DNA of 64,000 nt from Microvirga vignae (GTDB taxonomy: Bacteria > Pseudomonadota > Alphaproteobacteria > Rhizobiales > Beijerinckiaceae): contig NZ_LCYG01000020.1 of NCBI RefSeq assembly GCF_001017175.1, positions 1-64,000 on the forward strand, read 5' to 3'. Both the position numbers and the translations under genes were made by a program. The notes below the pieces were generated by a model that made no database searches, was not told the origin of the DNA, and worked only from the letters and a program-made list of their open reading frames with translations. Shown in pieces: positions 1-8,003 of the stretch (position 1 is the stretch's first letter; each line of letters begins with the position of its first letter).

Positions 1-148
1 CCTTGCGAAGCTCGAAACGCAGGATGTTGTTGTCGGCGGAATCGAAGCTCCACGTCTTTTCGGCATCGACATAGAATTGCCGGCCACCGACCGCAATCGT
101 CTCGTTTTCATTCGTGTAGGTAGTCCATTGGGAAGGCAAGATAGACAT
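1..148 (-). CDS. N-terminus of an unidentified protein, possibly a polysaccharide lyase
   Basis: Only the first 49 codons are in the window; the gene runs off the left edge. Translation from the ATG at 148 gives a soluble, beta-strand-like start with no signal peptide, including WSFDSADNNILRFELRK. That pattern (W-x-F-D-S...LRFE-R) is reminiscent of the opening strand of heparin-lyase-I-like beta-sandwich polysaccharide lyases, which often sit beside exopolysaccharide genes. This is an inference from a short stretch. The open frame, the start codon and the AT-rich region just upstream support a real gene; the function is not settled. Confidence 0.45.
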   Translation of the reverse strand, partial: MSILPSQWTTYTNENETIAVGGRQFYVDAEKTWSFDSADNNILRFELRK

Positions 149-382
149 AAATAAAATCCTGATTGCAGCTTTATGCGTGATTTTTTGAAATGTTAGCCAA
201 TTAACTCAGAGTATATCTAACCGCATTCTAAGATCAGTTATACTATATTCTCTTAAAACTAATCTCTGGATGCCCCAAAGTGATTGCTGAGGGACGTCGG
301 TAGTCGAATACACGCTAATCGAAGCGGCCGTCTTGTGAAAGTGCGCCACTTATTTATTAATACAAGCCAACTCAATCCACCT
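149..382. other. AT-rich upstream region, no gene seen
   Basis: This stretch lies between the start of the truncated minus-strand gene and the IS5-family element. It is clearly richer in A and T than the surrounding DNA and probably holds the promoter of the truncated gene. I see no convincing ORF. The last codons of the IS transposase frame run into its right side. Confidence 0.4.
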
Positions 383-814
383 AGATCCTCTCTGACGGCC
401 TGATGGCCCGCAATACTGACGCATGAAAGCGAGCTTGATCATGGCAGCGAAGTTGATCGCGAGCTTCTCGTGTCGGGCGGCAATCGAGCGACAACCTTTC
501 AGCCATCCGACACAGCGCTCGACCACATTGCGTCTGCGGTAGAGGTCTGGATCGAAGGCTCGTGCGCAGCCCTTGCCCATGTTGCCGCCGGTGCGGGGTG
601 GGATCACGGGCCGGATGTGGTGTTGACGCAGAGAGTGGAAGACAGGCCGGTAGCTGTAGGCCTTGTCGCCAGCCAGGTACTTGGGCCTTGTCCGCGGGCG
701 GTCTCTCGGGTTGGGCAGGCGAACCGCTCTCAAGGTCGTCTCGAAGACCGGCACCTCGTGCCGCTGCCCGGGCGTGAGCGAAAAGGCGAGCGGCAGGCCG
801 ACACCATCGCTCAC
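350..814 (-). CDS. IS5-family transposase, C-terminal frame (orfB)
   Basis: This is the second half of the transposase. It carries the second catalytic Asp in YLAGDKAYS and the catalytic Glu in RRRNVVERCVGWLK, followed by the usual ARHEKLAINFAAMI helix. It is presumably translated only as a fusion after frameshifting from the upstream frame, so its internal ATG is probably not a true start. The stop codon lies outside the left inverted repeat: about a dozen residues after GPSGRQ are encoded by flanking DNA, so the C-terminus depends on the insertion site. Confidence 0.78.
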   Translation of the reverse strand: MSDGVGLPLAFSLTPGQRHEVPVFETTLRAVRLPNPRDRPRTRPKYLAGDKAYSYRPVFHSLRQHHIRPVIPPRTGGNMGKGCARAFDPDLYRRRNVVERCVGWLKGCRSIAARHEKLAINFAAMIKLAFMRQYCGPSGRQRGSRWIELACINK

Positions 815-1313
815 CAGGTGGATCTTGGTGCCGGAGCCACCGCGCGAGAGGCCGAGCGCATGGTCGTCCGGCTCCTGCGGATCCCCTTTTTACGCGCTCC
901 GGCCGCGGTGCGACTGGCCCGCACCGAGGTGCTGTCGATGCACCACAGATCCAGGTCAATCAGCCCCTCGGCATTCAGCTTGAGCCGCAGCCGATCCAGG
1001 ATCATGTCGAACAGCCCTTCACGGCGCCATCGGGTCAGGCGCTCATACACGGTTTGCCAAGGGCCGTAGCGCTCAGGCAGATTGCGCCACTGCGCACTGG
1101 TACAGAGCTTCCACATCAGCCCGTTGACTACCCACCGGTGGTCGCGCCAGCGCCCGCCGCCCCGCAGGCCAGAGCGGGGCATCCGATCGGCAATCAACTC
1201 CCATTGCGCATCGCTCAGCTCGTGCCGCCGCATCGCACGTCTCCGCCTTGATCAGCCTCACCAAGGCAACAGCCGCATCCCTGCGCAGTCTCAAAGGCCG
1301 TCAGACAGGATCT
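383..1313 (-). mobile_element. IS5-family (IS427-like) insertion sequence
   Basis: The element is about 930 bp and is bounded by 19-bp inverted repeats with one mismatch: AGATCCTCTCTGACGGCCT at 383-401, and the complement of AGATCCTGTCTGACGGCCT at 1295-1313. The tetranucleotide CTAG is present at both outer edges (381-384 and 1312-1315), consistent with a CTAG/TA-type target as used by IS427-like elements. It carries one transposase split into two overlapping frames. The repeats and the DDE residues look intact, so the element may still be mobile. Confidence 0.85.
811..1233 (-). CDS. IS5-family transposase, N-terminal frame (orfA)
   Basis: This is the first half of a DDE transposase, with the DUF4096-type N-terminal domain (LSDAQWELIADRMP, WRNLPERYGPW) and the first catalytic Asp in WCIDSTSVRA. 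The frame breaks down after GARKK. There the coding strand reads AAAAAGGGG (plus-strand 883-891), a typical slippery run. Shifting frame at that point gives the expected conserved GDPQEP...RGG-GTKIHL segment, which joins directly to the downstream frame. Many IS427-like elements make their transposase by this kind of programmed frameshift, so the split is probably natural and not decay. Confidence 0.8.
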   Translation of the reverse strand: MRRHELSDAQWELIADRMPRSGLRGGGRWRDHRWVVNGLMWKLCTSAQWRNLPERYGPWQTVYERLTRWRREGLFDMILDRLRLKLNAEGLIDLDLWCIDSTSVRASRTAAGARKKGIRRSRTTMRSASRAVAPAPRSTW

Positions 1314-1484
1314 AGTTGTCTGGATCCGAGACCTTCCTTGGCGGCAGCGACAACCTGCAGGGCCTGAGGGAGAGCATTGAGATCCGGCGGCTTGAAGCGC
1401 AGGTTGGTCAGTCTGGACTCACTGATCTTCCCTCGCATTGATGGACACCTCTGATATGCTCTTTGGCGAGCGGGAAGGTGTTCG

Positions 1485-1580
1485 ATGACGAAGACGAGAC
1501 GAGAAATCACACCCGAGTTCAAGCGAGAGGCCGTGGCGCTTCTGGAAAGCAGGAGACGGCCTCTGATGCAGATTGCTAGC
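1485..1580 (+). pseudogene. Fragment of IS3-family orfA
   Basis: The first 32 codons match the start of an IS3/IS911-type OrfA (MTKTRREITPEFKREAVALL, then RPLMQIA), the first helix of its helix-turn-helix. The upstream sequence resembles an IS3 5' leader. After about position 1580 the similarity is lost and an unrelated tail follows, so the gene is broken by deletion or recombination. Confidence 0.65.
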
Positions 1581-1730
1581 GCATCGTGCTTGAATAAGTG
1601 GCCCCGGTTTTTCGCTGGCGCGGACCTTCGGTTTGCGCCGGGCGATGCGCTGTTCAAGAGAAGGAGCATCGGATGAGATCCCAAAAGTTGGTCCACTTTT
1701 CACGTCCGAGGCTCTAGCTGAGGGCCCCCT

Positions 1731-2015
1731 TCACTGCTCAGGAACCGGTGGGCCGTCGCCCATGGCGCTACGCCCAGATCCAGGACTGCTCCTGAGGCGC
1801 TGCCAGTGGGCGCGGCGCCCGCACCCTCCCCAGTTGATCAGGCGGCTGAGATTGCCCGGCTTGAGCACGCTCAGAAGGCCCTTGGCCGCGGTGCCGTCAT
1901 GCGCCTGTCCCAAAAATGTCAACGTGACGAGGATCGGGCGGCCCTCGGCATCAACAAGGGCGTGGATCTTCCGTCGGGCCGCCACCAACACAGCCCCAGC
2001 ATGCCCTTGCCTCAT
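1731..2015 (-). pseudogene. Fragment of another IS5-family transposase
   Basis: The middle of this frame contains RKIHALVDAEGRPI, then GQAHDGTAAKGLLSVLKPG. These are the conserved region before the second catalytic Asp of IS5-type transposases, distinct from the intact element at 383-1313. The domains on either side, including all three catalytic acidic residues, are missing. It is a relic. Confidence 0.6.
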
Positions 2016-2402
2016 TCCCCGTCCCGCGAGGTTCGGCGTAGTGCTTCATGCTGCGCGCCCTTTCTGATGTTACTGGCGGCTCCAACAAACCCTACGTTAT
2101 CATCGGCTTTCACCGCAGCACCCCTGGCGACTGCCTCGCAGGATCGAGCTCAAGCCGAGCACTCCAAACATCTAACAGACGTCAGGTCCGGGCGTGCAAC
2201 CAACCGGATCGCCTGCGCTCTCAACGATTGCATCCTAGAAGGTGACCTCCGCCTCATTCGATCACCTAATCAGCCAAAGTTAGTCCGGTAACATGGTAAG
2301 CTCCTTCGCAGCGGCGGTTCAGTGTCTCTGAGAAGATGAAACCTGTGGAGTTTCAATTCTTGCTCGGCAAAACAGCTGACGGCGTGCTTCACCATTTCCA
2401 GC
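2016..2402. other. Gene-free stretch between IS relics and the ACP operon
   Basis: No ORF with recognisable protein features or a good ribosome binding site was found. The segment lies just downstream of the acyl carrier protein gene and probably holds the 3' end of that operon's transcript. I did not identify a clear terminator hairpin. Confidence 0.4.
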
Positions 2403-2636
2403 TCATTCGATCCTCACGCCGCGCATTTGGAGGATGTTCACGATCTCGCGAATACTCCGCAGGCGCGTTATGTCCTCGGCGGAGAGAGAAATGAGGAACT
2501 CGGATTCGAGAGCCATCGCTAGGTTGATGATCGCGAGGCTATCCCAGTTGATGATCGTATTTTGGCTGCTCTCGACCGAAAGCTCGCTGGGATCAACGTC
2601 CAAAACCGGTGCGACTGCCCGAAATAGCTTCATCAC
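2403..2636 (-). CDS. Acyl carrier protein
   Basis: A 77-residue stand-alone carrier protein. The phosphopantetheine site is Ser33 in NWDSLAIINLAMALE, at the start of helix II where the DSL motif belongs. The rest fits the four-helix ACP fold, with acidic helices and an EDI motif before helix III. Its start overlaps the stop of the FkbH-like gene (ATGA overlap), indicating translational coupling. In such operons the ACP usually carries an unusual acyl unit, for example glyceryl loaded by FkbH, and not a general fatty acid. Which unit it carries here is inference. Confidence 0.85.
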   Translation of the reverse strand: MMKLFRAVAPVLDVDPSELSVESSQNTIINWDSLAIINLAMALESEFLISLSAEDITRLRSIREIVNILQMRGVRIE

Positions 2637-4456
2637 GTCTGCACCTCTCTGACCTTAATGAACTTGCATTCAACCGTGGGACCTTTCGCGAGCGAAATGC
2701 AATAGATCCGACGTTCACCCTCGAGCGTTTCCTTCAGCTCGAAACCTTTGCTTTCGTAGAAGCTCTCAACAAGCTTGTTCTTCTTGGTTGGGGTGTATTC
2801 ACCGATCAGCTGAGTCGCACCTTGCGCTCTCGCGTCACGTGCGATTAGGGCGAGCATGGCGTCCTCGGCGCCACGCCCGATCACACGACAAGACATCAGG
2901 AAAGTATCGATACAGGCTGCATCTCCTTCTTTTCGAACGAGCGCTAAGCCCACTTGTCCGTTGTCGCCGAAACGGTCCACAAGTCGAAGCGTATAGGTCC
3001 GCCACAAGGGAGACTGCGCAATCTCCTTGATGAAGGTCGCGTTATGCCGCTTTGTTGTGAGGTTGAACTGATTCGTTTTTTCGAGTAGCTGAACCGAGCG
3101 TGCCAACGACGCGCCATTAATTGGCCCGATGTCGGCTACCATCTCAAGTGATGCGACAAAGTCTTCTACGTTGGCCGAGATGCTCATGGCGGCTTCACGC
3201 GCCTGATCCGCTTGATAATACACGTTGCGCTTACGATCTTCCGCGGACCGCTCCGGGCTGGCAAAAAGATCGAACTGAGCTAAAAGCCTCGGGATCTGCT
3301 CGATGACGGTTGGCATTTGGAGAACGGTCACCTGTGGCAACTCACGGCAAAGGAACTCGCATTCGGCCGGGTTATCGTCGACGAAGACGAGCGACTCGAG
3401 CCCAATGTTTATCTCGGCTGCGATCTCGCGGAGATTCGAGACTTTGTCGCTCCAATTCACTCGCTTGACCGCGAAATGGTCCCATTGCAGGATCATCTCG
3501 GGGTGTTCGTCGAAAACAGCTTTCGCGTCGGATTCGTTGTTCTTGGAGTTAAGGGCTAGGATCACACCCTGACGCCAGAGATCTAGCACCTGCTTTTGGA
3601 ACGCCTGATAGATGTTTCCAGGGTAATCTCCACCGATCTTGATTCCATCCATGCCATCTTCTCCGATGATCCCTCCCCACATGGTGTTATCGAGATCAAG
3701 GACGAGACATTTCCTGCGAAAGCCGAGCCTGTTACGAACAACAGATAAATAAAGGCCGCTCCAGTCCCAAGCGTAGCGGCTGCTTCCGTGGTAACGTGCC
3801 CAGTACCAAAGCTTGGGATCGAAAGAGGCATCGCGTCCGACAAAGGCGGTGACTTGCTCACTATCCAGCATGACGACATCTGGGGTCGTGCGCGCGAAAG
3901 TCGCGAGTTCCTGATTCATCTCGTGAACCGCCGCTCTCATACCATATGCCACCATCCAATCATATTGGTGATATGGCATCCACTCAGGCGTCGTAAGAGA
4001 ATTGAACGCGATTACGCCGCCAAAATTTGAGCGCAAAGCGCTGAGCGAAGTTTTTAGTTCGCTGATCGCCTGCTGGACGATCTTTTTAAGATCATCCTCC
4101 TCGCGAGCTGTGAATTCCTCAATAAATTTGGGTGATAGCTCTTCCAGCCGCAGAGAAAGAAACACGAACTCTGGACGATGAGCATACAATCCCGAGTTAA
4201 TGTCCCGAAGTTCCTCGTGCACTCGGTTGAAAGGACCGAAATAGATCTCCGGCCAGAATCGCTCCAAGTGCGCTCTGACAGTGAGCGGCTGGAGAAGAGG
4301 CTCAAGTGTCGTCGTTCCTACCAGCCCGATCCGAACGACCTTTTCGGAGCGAAGCTGGGGCTGGATCTGCAACGTGCGGCAGATGAAGTTAACGTCCGTA
4401 GGCGATGGTATAGCCGAGCGTCGAATACGATCTAGTTTGGCTTCGATTTCGCTCAC
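2633..4456 (-). CDS. FkbH-like HAD-IIIC family protein
   Basis: A 607-residue protein with the usual three-part layout. An SGNH-like N-terminal region (about 40-245) is followed by a HAD-IIIC domain starting at CLVLDLDNTMWGGIIGEDG (nucleophile Asp254, DLDNT), with later motifs ALNSKNNE and FVDDNPAE, and by a GNAT-like C-terminal region (about 440-590). FkbH relatives take a glyceryl group from 1,3-bisphosphoglycerate, dephosphorylate it and load it on an ACP; an ACP gene follows directly. Related pairs occur in O-antigen and capsule loci, where they are thought to supply acyl groups for sugars. The gene lies 14 bp after the MaoC frame in the same operon. Confidence 0.85.
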   Translation of the reverse strand: MSEIEAKLDRIRRSAIPSPTDVNFICRTLQIQPQLRSEKVVRIGLVGTTTLEPLLQPLTVRAHLERFWPEIYFGPFNRVHEELRDINSGLYAHRPEFVFLSLRLEELSPKFIEEFTAREEDDLKKIVQQAISELKTSLSALRSNFGGVIAFNSLTTPEWMPYHQYDWMVAYGMRAAVHEMNQELATFARTTPDVVMLDSEQVTAFVGRDASFDPKLWYWARYHGSSRYAWDWSGLYLSVVRNRLGFRRKCLVLDLDNTMWGGIIGEDGMDGIKIGGDYPGNIYQAFQKQVLDLWRQGVILALNSKNNESDAKAVFDEHPEMILQWDHFAVKRVNWSDKVSNLREIAAEINIGLESLVFVDDNPAECEFLCRELPQVTVLQMPTVIEQIPRLLAQFDLFASPERSAEDRKRNVYYQADQAREAAMSISANVEDFVASLEMVADIGPINGASLARSVQLLEKTNQFNLTTKRHNATFIKEIAQSPLWRTYTLRLVDRFGDNGQVGLALVRKEGDAACIDTFLMSCRVIGRGAEDAMLALIARDARAQGATQLIGEYTPTKKNKLVESFYESKGFELKETLEGERRIYCISLAKGPTVECKFIKVREVQT

Positions 4457-4470
4457 TTTGCTTCCCCTGC

Positions 4471-4885
4471 TTACTGAACTTTGACTTCATTCCGAATGAG
4501 AAGTGCGCCCGTCATGTTGTTTCGCACCGTGCCCTCCAGTACAAGAATCTTGAGCGCTGCCATCTTACCGACTACCTTTACTTTCACGTTGATCGCCCAG
4601 ATAGGCCGGTGCTGTAAAATCAGTTTGCACACCCAAGCAGAACCATCCCGGCCCCGGCGCTTCGCTACCCACCACACCGATAATGAGCGAAGTCATCCAC
4701 GCGCCGTGCGCATTGAACCGGCCAAACCTCGTAGTCTTTGCAAAGCCTTCGTCGAGATGAAGCGGATTGCCGTCGCTGACGATCTCAGCGAACTGCGTGA
4801 TCCTAGCTTCCGTGACCGGCACCTCGATCGTTTTCTCTTCACCTTCCTGGATTTGGTCAAATTCTTCGATGATCCATTTCGTCAT
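4471..4885 (-). pseudogene. MaoC-like (R)-hydratase with frameshift
   Basis: The gene starts at the ATG at 4885, 7 nt after a GGAG, and encodes a hot-dog-fold hydratase. EGEEKTIEVPVTEARITQFAEIVSDGNPLHLDE is split here as EVPVTEARITQFAEIVSDGN followed by PLHLDE; then come GRFNAHGAWMTSLIIG and TDFTAPAYLGD. The catalytic Asp and His of the D-x-NP-x-H-x-D...H signature are present. Near 4588-4595 the frame is lost: the ORF stops after GDQRESKGSR, while the next frame continues with the family C-terminus (VKVKVVGKMAALKILVLEG, ending at 4471). A single-base indel restores a normal protein of about 138 residues. It is either a recent pseudogene or a sequencing error. Confidence 0.75.
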
Positions 4886-4895
4886 ACGATCTCCA

Positions 4896-5780
4896 TCAAT
4901 TGTAAATCGTCCAGCCCGAAGCAGCCTTTTCAAGAAGCAGATCGTTAGCTCGTTTGGCGTCAAGAAGGTGTAACGGGATTGCGCCGATTGAACTCTTCTG
5001 CATTATGCCCCGACGAAGCAGCTCCCCCTCGAGTTGCGCGATATTCCTCTTGCAGGAAACGTCGGGATCATGGACACGGGTGCGAACCTTCAATTCTCCC
5101 GCCCCGGTCACGACTGAGACCTCTAGGGTTCCCGGCAAGTAGACACGAACTGGGAATTTCGCACCGAGTTCGTCTTCTGCGACGTGCACGAGTGTCAAGA
5201 CCGATAGATCAACTCCGAGGAGGAGAACTTGTCCTCGTTGCTCGACCAACCGGCCGAGTGGCGAACTCTCGTCGAATGGCAACTCAGTCCTCCCGTGCTC
5301 TTGGGTCAGCCACTCTGCGAGGGGTCCTTGGGCACACACAGAATGCGATGGATGGAGACTTCTCTGGACGCCCGGTATTCTGCGAAATACTTCCGTCAAA
5401 AGCCCCATCTGCGAGGGTGTGCGACGCAAGTCGAATTTCTCATTAAGCAGATAGTCGCGCGTGAAACCTGTGGACGAGAAGGCGGGCATCATGATCGTGC
5501 CTTTTTCACCAACCACTTCGCGTAGGACCTCGAGGAGAGCCATCACGCCACCTTCGAGACCCTCGAACCAGTCGGAAGCGCTATGAACAAAGACAACGCC
5601 GCCTTTGACGACACCAAGACGCGTAAGTACTGCGCTCAGCTCTTCGCTCGTGAGATTGCACCGCTCGCGGCGGAGCCTTTGGTTCCGACGACGGCGAATG
5701 ATCTTCTTCAGCGCATTAAGGGCTCTCCTAGGTAGGAAGTTGATGACCGCGGAGCGAACCCTTCCCGTGAAAGCCATCAT
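4896..5780 (-). CDS. AAC(3)-family N-acyltransferase
   Basis: A member of the antibiotic_NAT (AAC(3)) fold, about 294 residues from the ATG at 5780. Hallmarks are GGVVFVHSA near the start, GTIMMPAFS and LHPSHSVCAQGPLAEWL, where the conserved His and Ser lie, plus SPLGRL and VLLLGV. The start overlaps the previous stop (TAATG), so it is coupled to the toroid gene; an in-frame GTG lies three codons upstream. Clinical members acetylate aminoglycosides, but members in polysaccharide loci probably N-acylate amino sugars. With an ACP and an FkbH protein beside it, an ACP-bound acyl donor is an attractive inference. The N-terminus has a basic region (IIRRRRNQRLRRER). Confidence 0.75.
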   Translation of the reverse strand: MMAFTGRVRSAVINFLPRRALNALKKIIRRRRNQRLRRERCNLTSEELSAVLTRLGVVKGGVVFVHSASDWFEGLEGGVMALLEVLREVVGEKGTIMMPAFSSTGFTRDYLLNEKFDLRRTPSQMGLLTEVFRRIPGVQRSLHPSHSVCAQGPLAEWLTQEHGRTELPFDESSPLGRLVEQRGQVLLLGVDLSVLTLVHVAEDELGAKFPVRVYLPGTLEVSVVTGAGELKVRTRVHDPDVSCKRNIAQLEGELLRRGIMQKSSIGAIPLHLLDAKRANDLLLEKAASGWTIYN

Positions 5781-6856
5781 TATCCCCACCCTCTCCCTTG
5801 CATCCTGCCGTTTCTTGCAAGAACGGCATCAATGAAGAACTTTGCAGCCCAATTCGGGAACCTGAAGGTCATATAGGGGCCCCACACCGGCGACGATCCG
5901 GCAAAGCTGCCTTTGAGACGCGCGAGCGGTAGTCGGACCTGGCTCTTCACGAGATAATCGATCGCTCGATCAGCGGCATCGACCCAACGCTGATCCCACG
6001 CAATATGCTCATTGTAACGACTCCAGTTGATCGCGGTCTGGGCGATGCCGGTCAAGCATCGATAGCTCGGTCCGGAGAAGTCTTTGGCGATCTCCCCCGG
6101 CAGACTTCCGTCTTCGGCCTGAATATCCCGCAGCCTCTCGAGGCTGATGCGAGATGCGGAGATGAAGCGCTCCTCGCGAAGGATCAGACCGCCCTCGAGA
6201 AGACCTGAAATGAGATAAGCAAACGTATGGAGAACCGGATTTTTTCCCTTGCTAAAAGCGCAATGCTCGAACCAACCCTGTCCATCGTGATATCGAAGGG
6301 TAAAATCCAAATTCCTTTTCGCAGAGACTAGCGCTTCCTCATATCCCCACACCTCGCCAGCCAGTGCTAACGCCCATGCAACGCGAGCATAGTAAGTATG
6401 CACAATGTTCCTATATGTGTGCCTTCTCCAAGCTCCATCATCATCCATCACGGATGAGAGCCATCGGGCACATTTGATGCCGGATTCACGGTAGCGGGAA
6501 TCTCCGGTTTCTCGGAAGAGTGCGATGAGTCCGAAAAGGATCTGTCCGGAATTGAAGACGCTTGGCTTAAACTTGGTCGCAGGAGTCCAGAGGCCGGCGG
6601 GAAAAGCTCCATTATGGTCCTGAAGTGAGAGGAGCCACTTGCCCATGTCGAGCGCATGGTCGCGCAATTCTGGAGCTTGCCACTCGCGAGCAACGGCCAA
6701 CATCGTGGGTGCAATGTAACCGGTGGTCTCAGGGTATGAAGCCGACCAACCACCCAATAGATGATAGACAGCCGGAACGCCCTGTCTCTGCGACTTTTCA
6801 TGAGCAAATACAAGCCAATCAACGGCCGCACGTGTAGCTTCAGTCCTTAGATCCAT
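5780..6856 (-). CDS. Alpha/alpha-toroid (six-hairpin-like) protein
   Basis: A 358-residue, mostly helical soluble protein with repeated aromatic and Gly-rich helical hairpins: GGWSASYPETTGYIAPTML, LLSLQDHNGAFPAG, VFNSGQILFGLIAL, WLSSVMDDDGAW, LRYHDGQGWFEHC and LRDIQAEDGSLPG. This periodicity is that of (alpha/alpha)6 toroids such as prenyltransferase/squalene-cyclase repeats, unsaturated glucuronyl hydrolases or the C-terminal domain of glucuronyl C5-epimerase; the ASYPETTGY motif is closest to the last. I chose the ATG at 6856, preceded by GGAG, over an upstream TTG. It is the first gene of the operon, so it likely acts on the same polysaccharide. The reaction is unknown. Confidence 0.6.
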   Translation of the reverse strand: MDLRTEATRAAVDWLVFAHEKSQRQGVPAVYHLLGGWSASYPETTGYIAPTMLAVAREWQAPELRDHALDMGKWLLSLQDHNGAFPAGLWTPATKFKPSVFNSGQILFGLIALFRETGDSRYRESGIKCARWLSSVMDDDGAWRRHTYRNIVHTYYARVAWALALAGEVWGYEEALVSAKRNLDFTLRYHDGQGWFEHCAFSKGKNPVLHTFAYLISGLLEGGLILREERFISASRISLERLRDIQAEDGSLPGEIAKDFSGPSYRCLTGIAQTAINWSRYNEHIAWDQRWVDAADRAIDYLVKSQVRLPLARLKGSFAGSSPVWGPYMTFRFPNWAAKFFIDAVLARNGRMQGRGWG

Positions 6857-8003
6857 TGATGCTCTCCATCCGGTCACGGACAAAAGATGTCCATACCTGG
6901 TGTTCTAAGAGTCGAATCCAGACTTGCCCGTAGCCACAATATATCGCGGCCCTTATTCCCCGGATGCCCCGCCACGCTGAGGCGATGACCTATTCCCAAA
7001 CAAGCCTACAGCGTCGGTTGAATTCCGGAAATTGAGGTAGCATTGCGGCATTTTTCCAAAACCCAATATTGACGACGATGGCTCCCATATTTTTCAGTTG
7101 CAAGTACTGTTCCACAACCCAAGCAGATTGTTTAGCCAAACGTTGGCGCTTGAGGTGCAACAAGCACCAAAAAAGTGCTACAATTGTTTCCAATAGGATC
7201 ACCAAAAAGTAGTATTCACGCATGAACATTTACTTGCGAGTGGTTGATTGCCTCATCGTTTCTGATTAAAATCCTATATAACGTACATGAAGCTAATTAC
7301 AGCGTTTGTTCTGTAGATATTCCTATATGAATGCAAAAAACTTTGACTAGGGAAGCACCCTTAATTTCCGTTTAACCTTGGGTTGAAGGAGTAACGACGG
7401 CGAGGCAAATTGACCGTTCAGGCTATTCAATGCAGCTCATCGGCACCGATGCTTGAGGCAAGAGGCACATACTATCCTGCTATCTTGGGTCCTTGAATTC
7501 GGGCCAGGTGGCCGCTTGAGACCTTGGTAGGTGGTCTGCTTGGGATTATCTTGGGTCCAGACGAGATGGATGTGAACTCGAGAACATCGTGCGGAAAGCT
7601 CGAACCCTTAGGCTATCGTCGTCGAGATAGCGCATAAGCTAACCAGTCATAAAGTCTTGCAGCTACTACGACGCCGATCTGTGGTCGAAAAATTCTTAGA
7701 TCGATGACACGCCACCACCTGCTAGTGCGGGACTAAGAGGAAAGGTGCGATGTCCCGAAGGCCTTCATCCACGTCACCACGAGCAGTCTCTTCCGGCACA
7801 TCGCTCACTGGCCGCTCTCAAACGGATTCCGAGAATTTACATACCGCAAGCCGCCTCGGAAGAGTAATTGCGTGGCACCGCCCTGACTGTGCAGAATGGA
7901 ACAGTTACTGGGCTGCCGCGGAACGTTTGAGCTTTTAATAGGTCGTGGATGACTCATCCACTTGCCTCATTGAGAATACGTACATTACTGATGGGCCCCC
8001 AAG
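6857..8003. other. Long intergenic region between divergent polysaccharide operons
   Basis: About 1.15 kb separates the minus-strand toroid operon from the plus-strand GT4 operon and must hold both promoters. Part of it (about 7230-7350) is AT-rich. A minus-strand frame at 6990-7229 would give 79 residues with one hydrophobic N-terminal segment, but it has no ribosome binding site and I do not recognise it. A 12-bp sequence TATCTTGGGTCC occurs twice (7481 and 7547). No convincing gene was seen. Confidence 0.4.

Noticed and set aside
1301..1703. Overlapping minus-strand ORFs between the IS5-family element and the IS3 orfA fragment
   Set aside because: They have no motifs and cross the inverted repeat and an IS3 leader on the other strand. 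They are probably chance frames in IS debris.
6990..7229. A 79-residue minus-strand ORF with one hydrophobic segment
   Set aside because: It has no ribosome binding site, no recognised family and odd composition. It is mentioned only within the intergenic entry.
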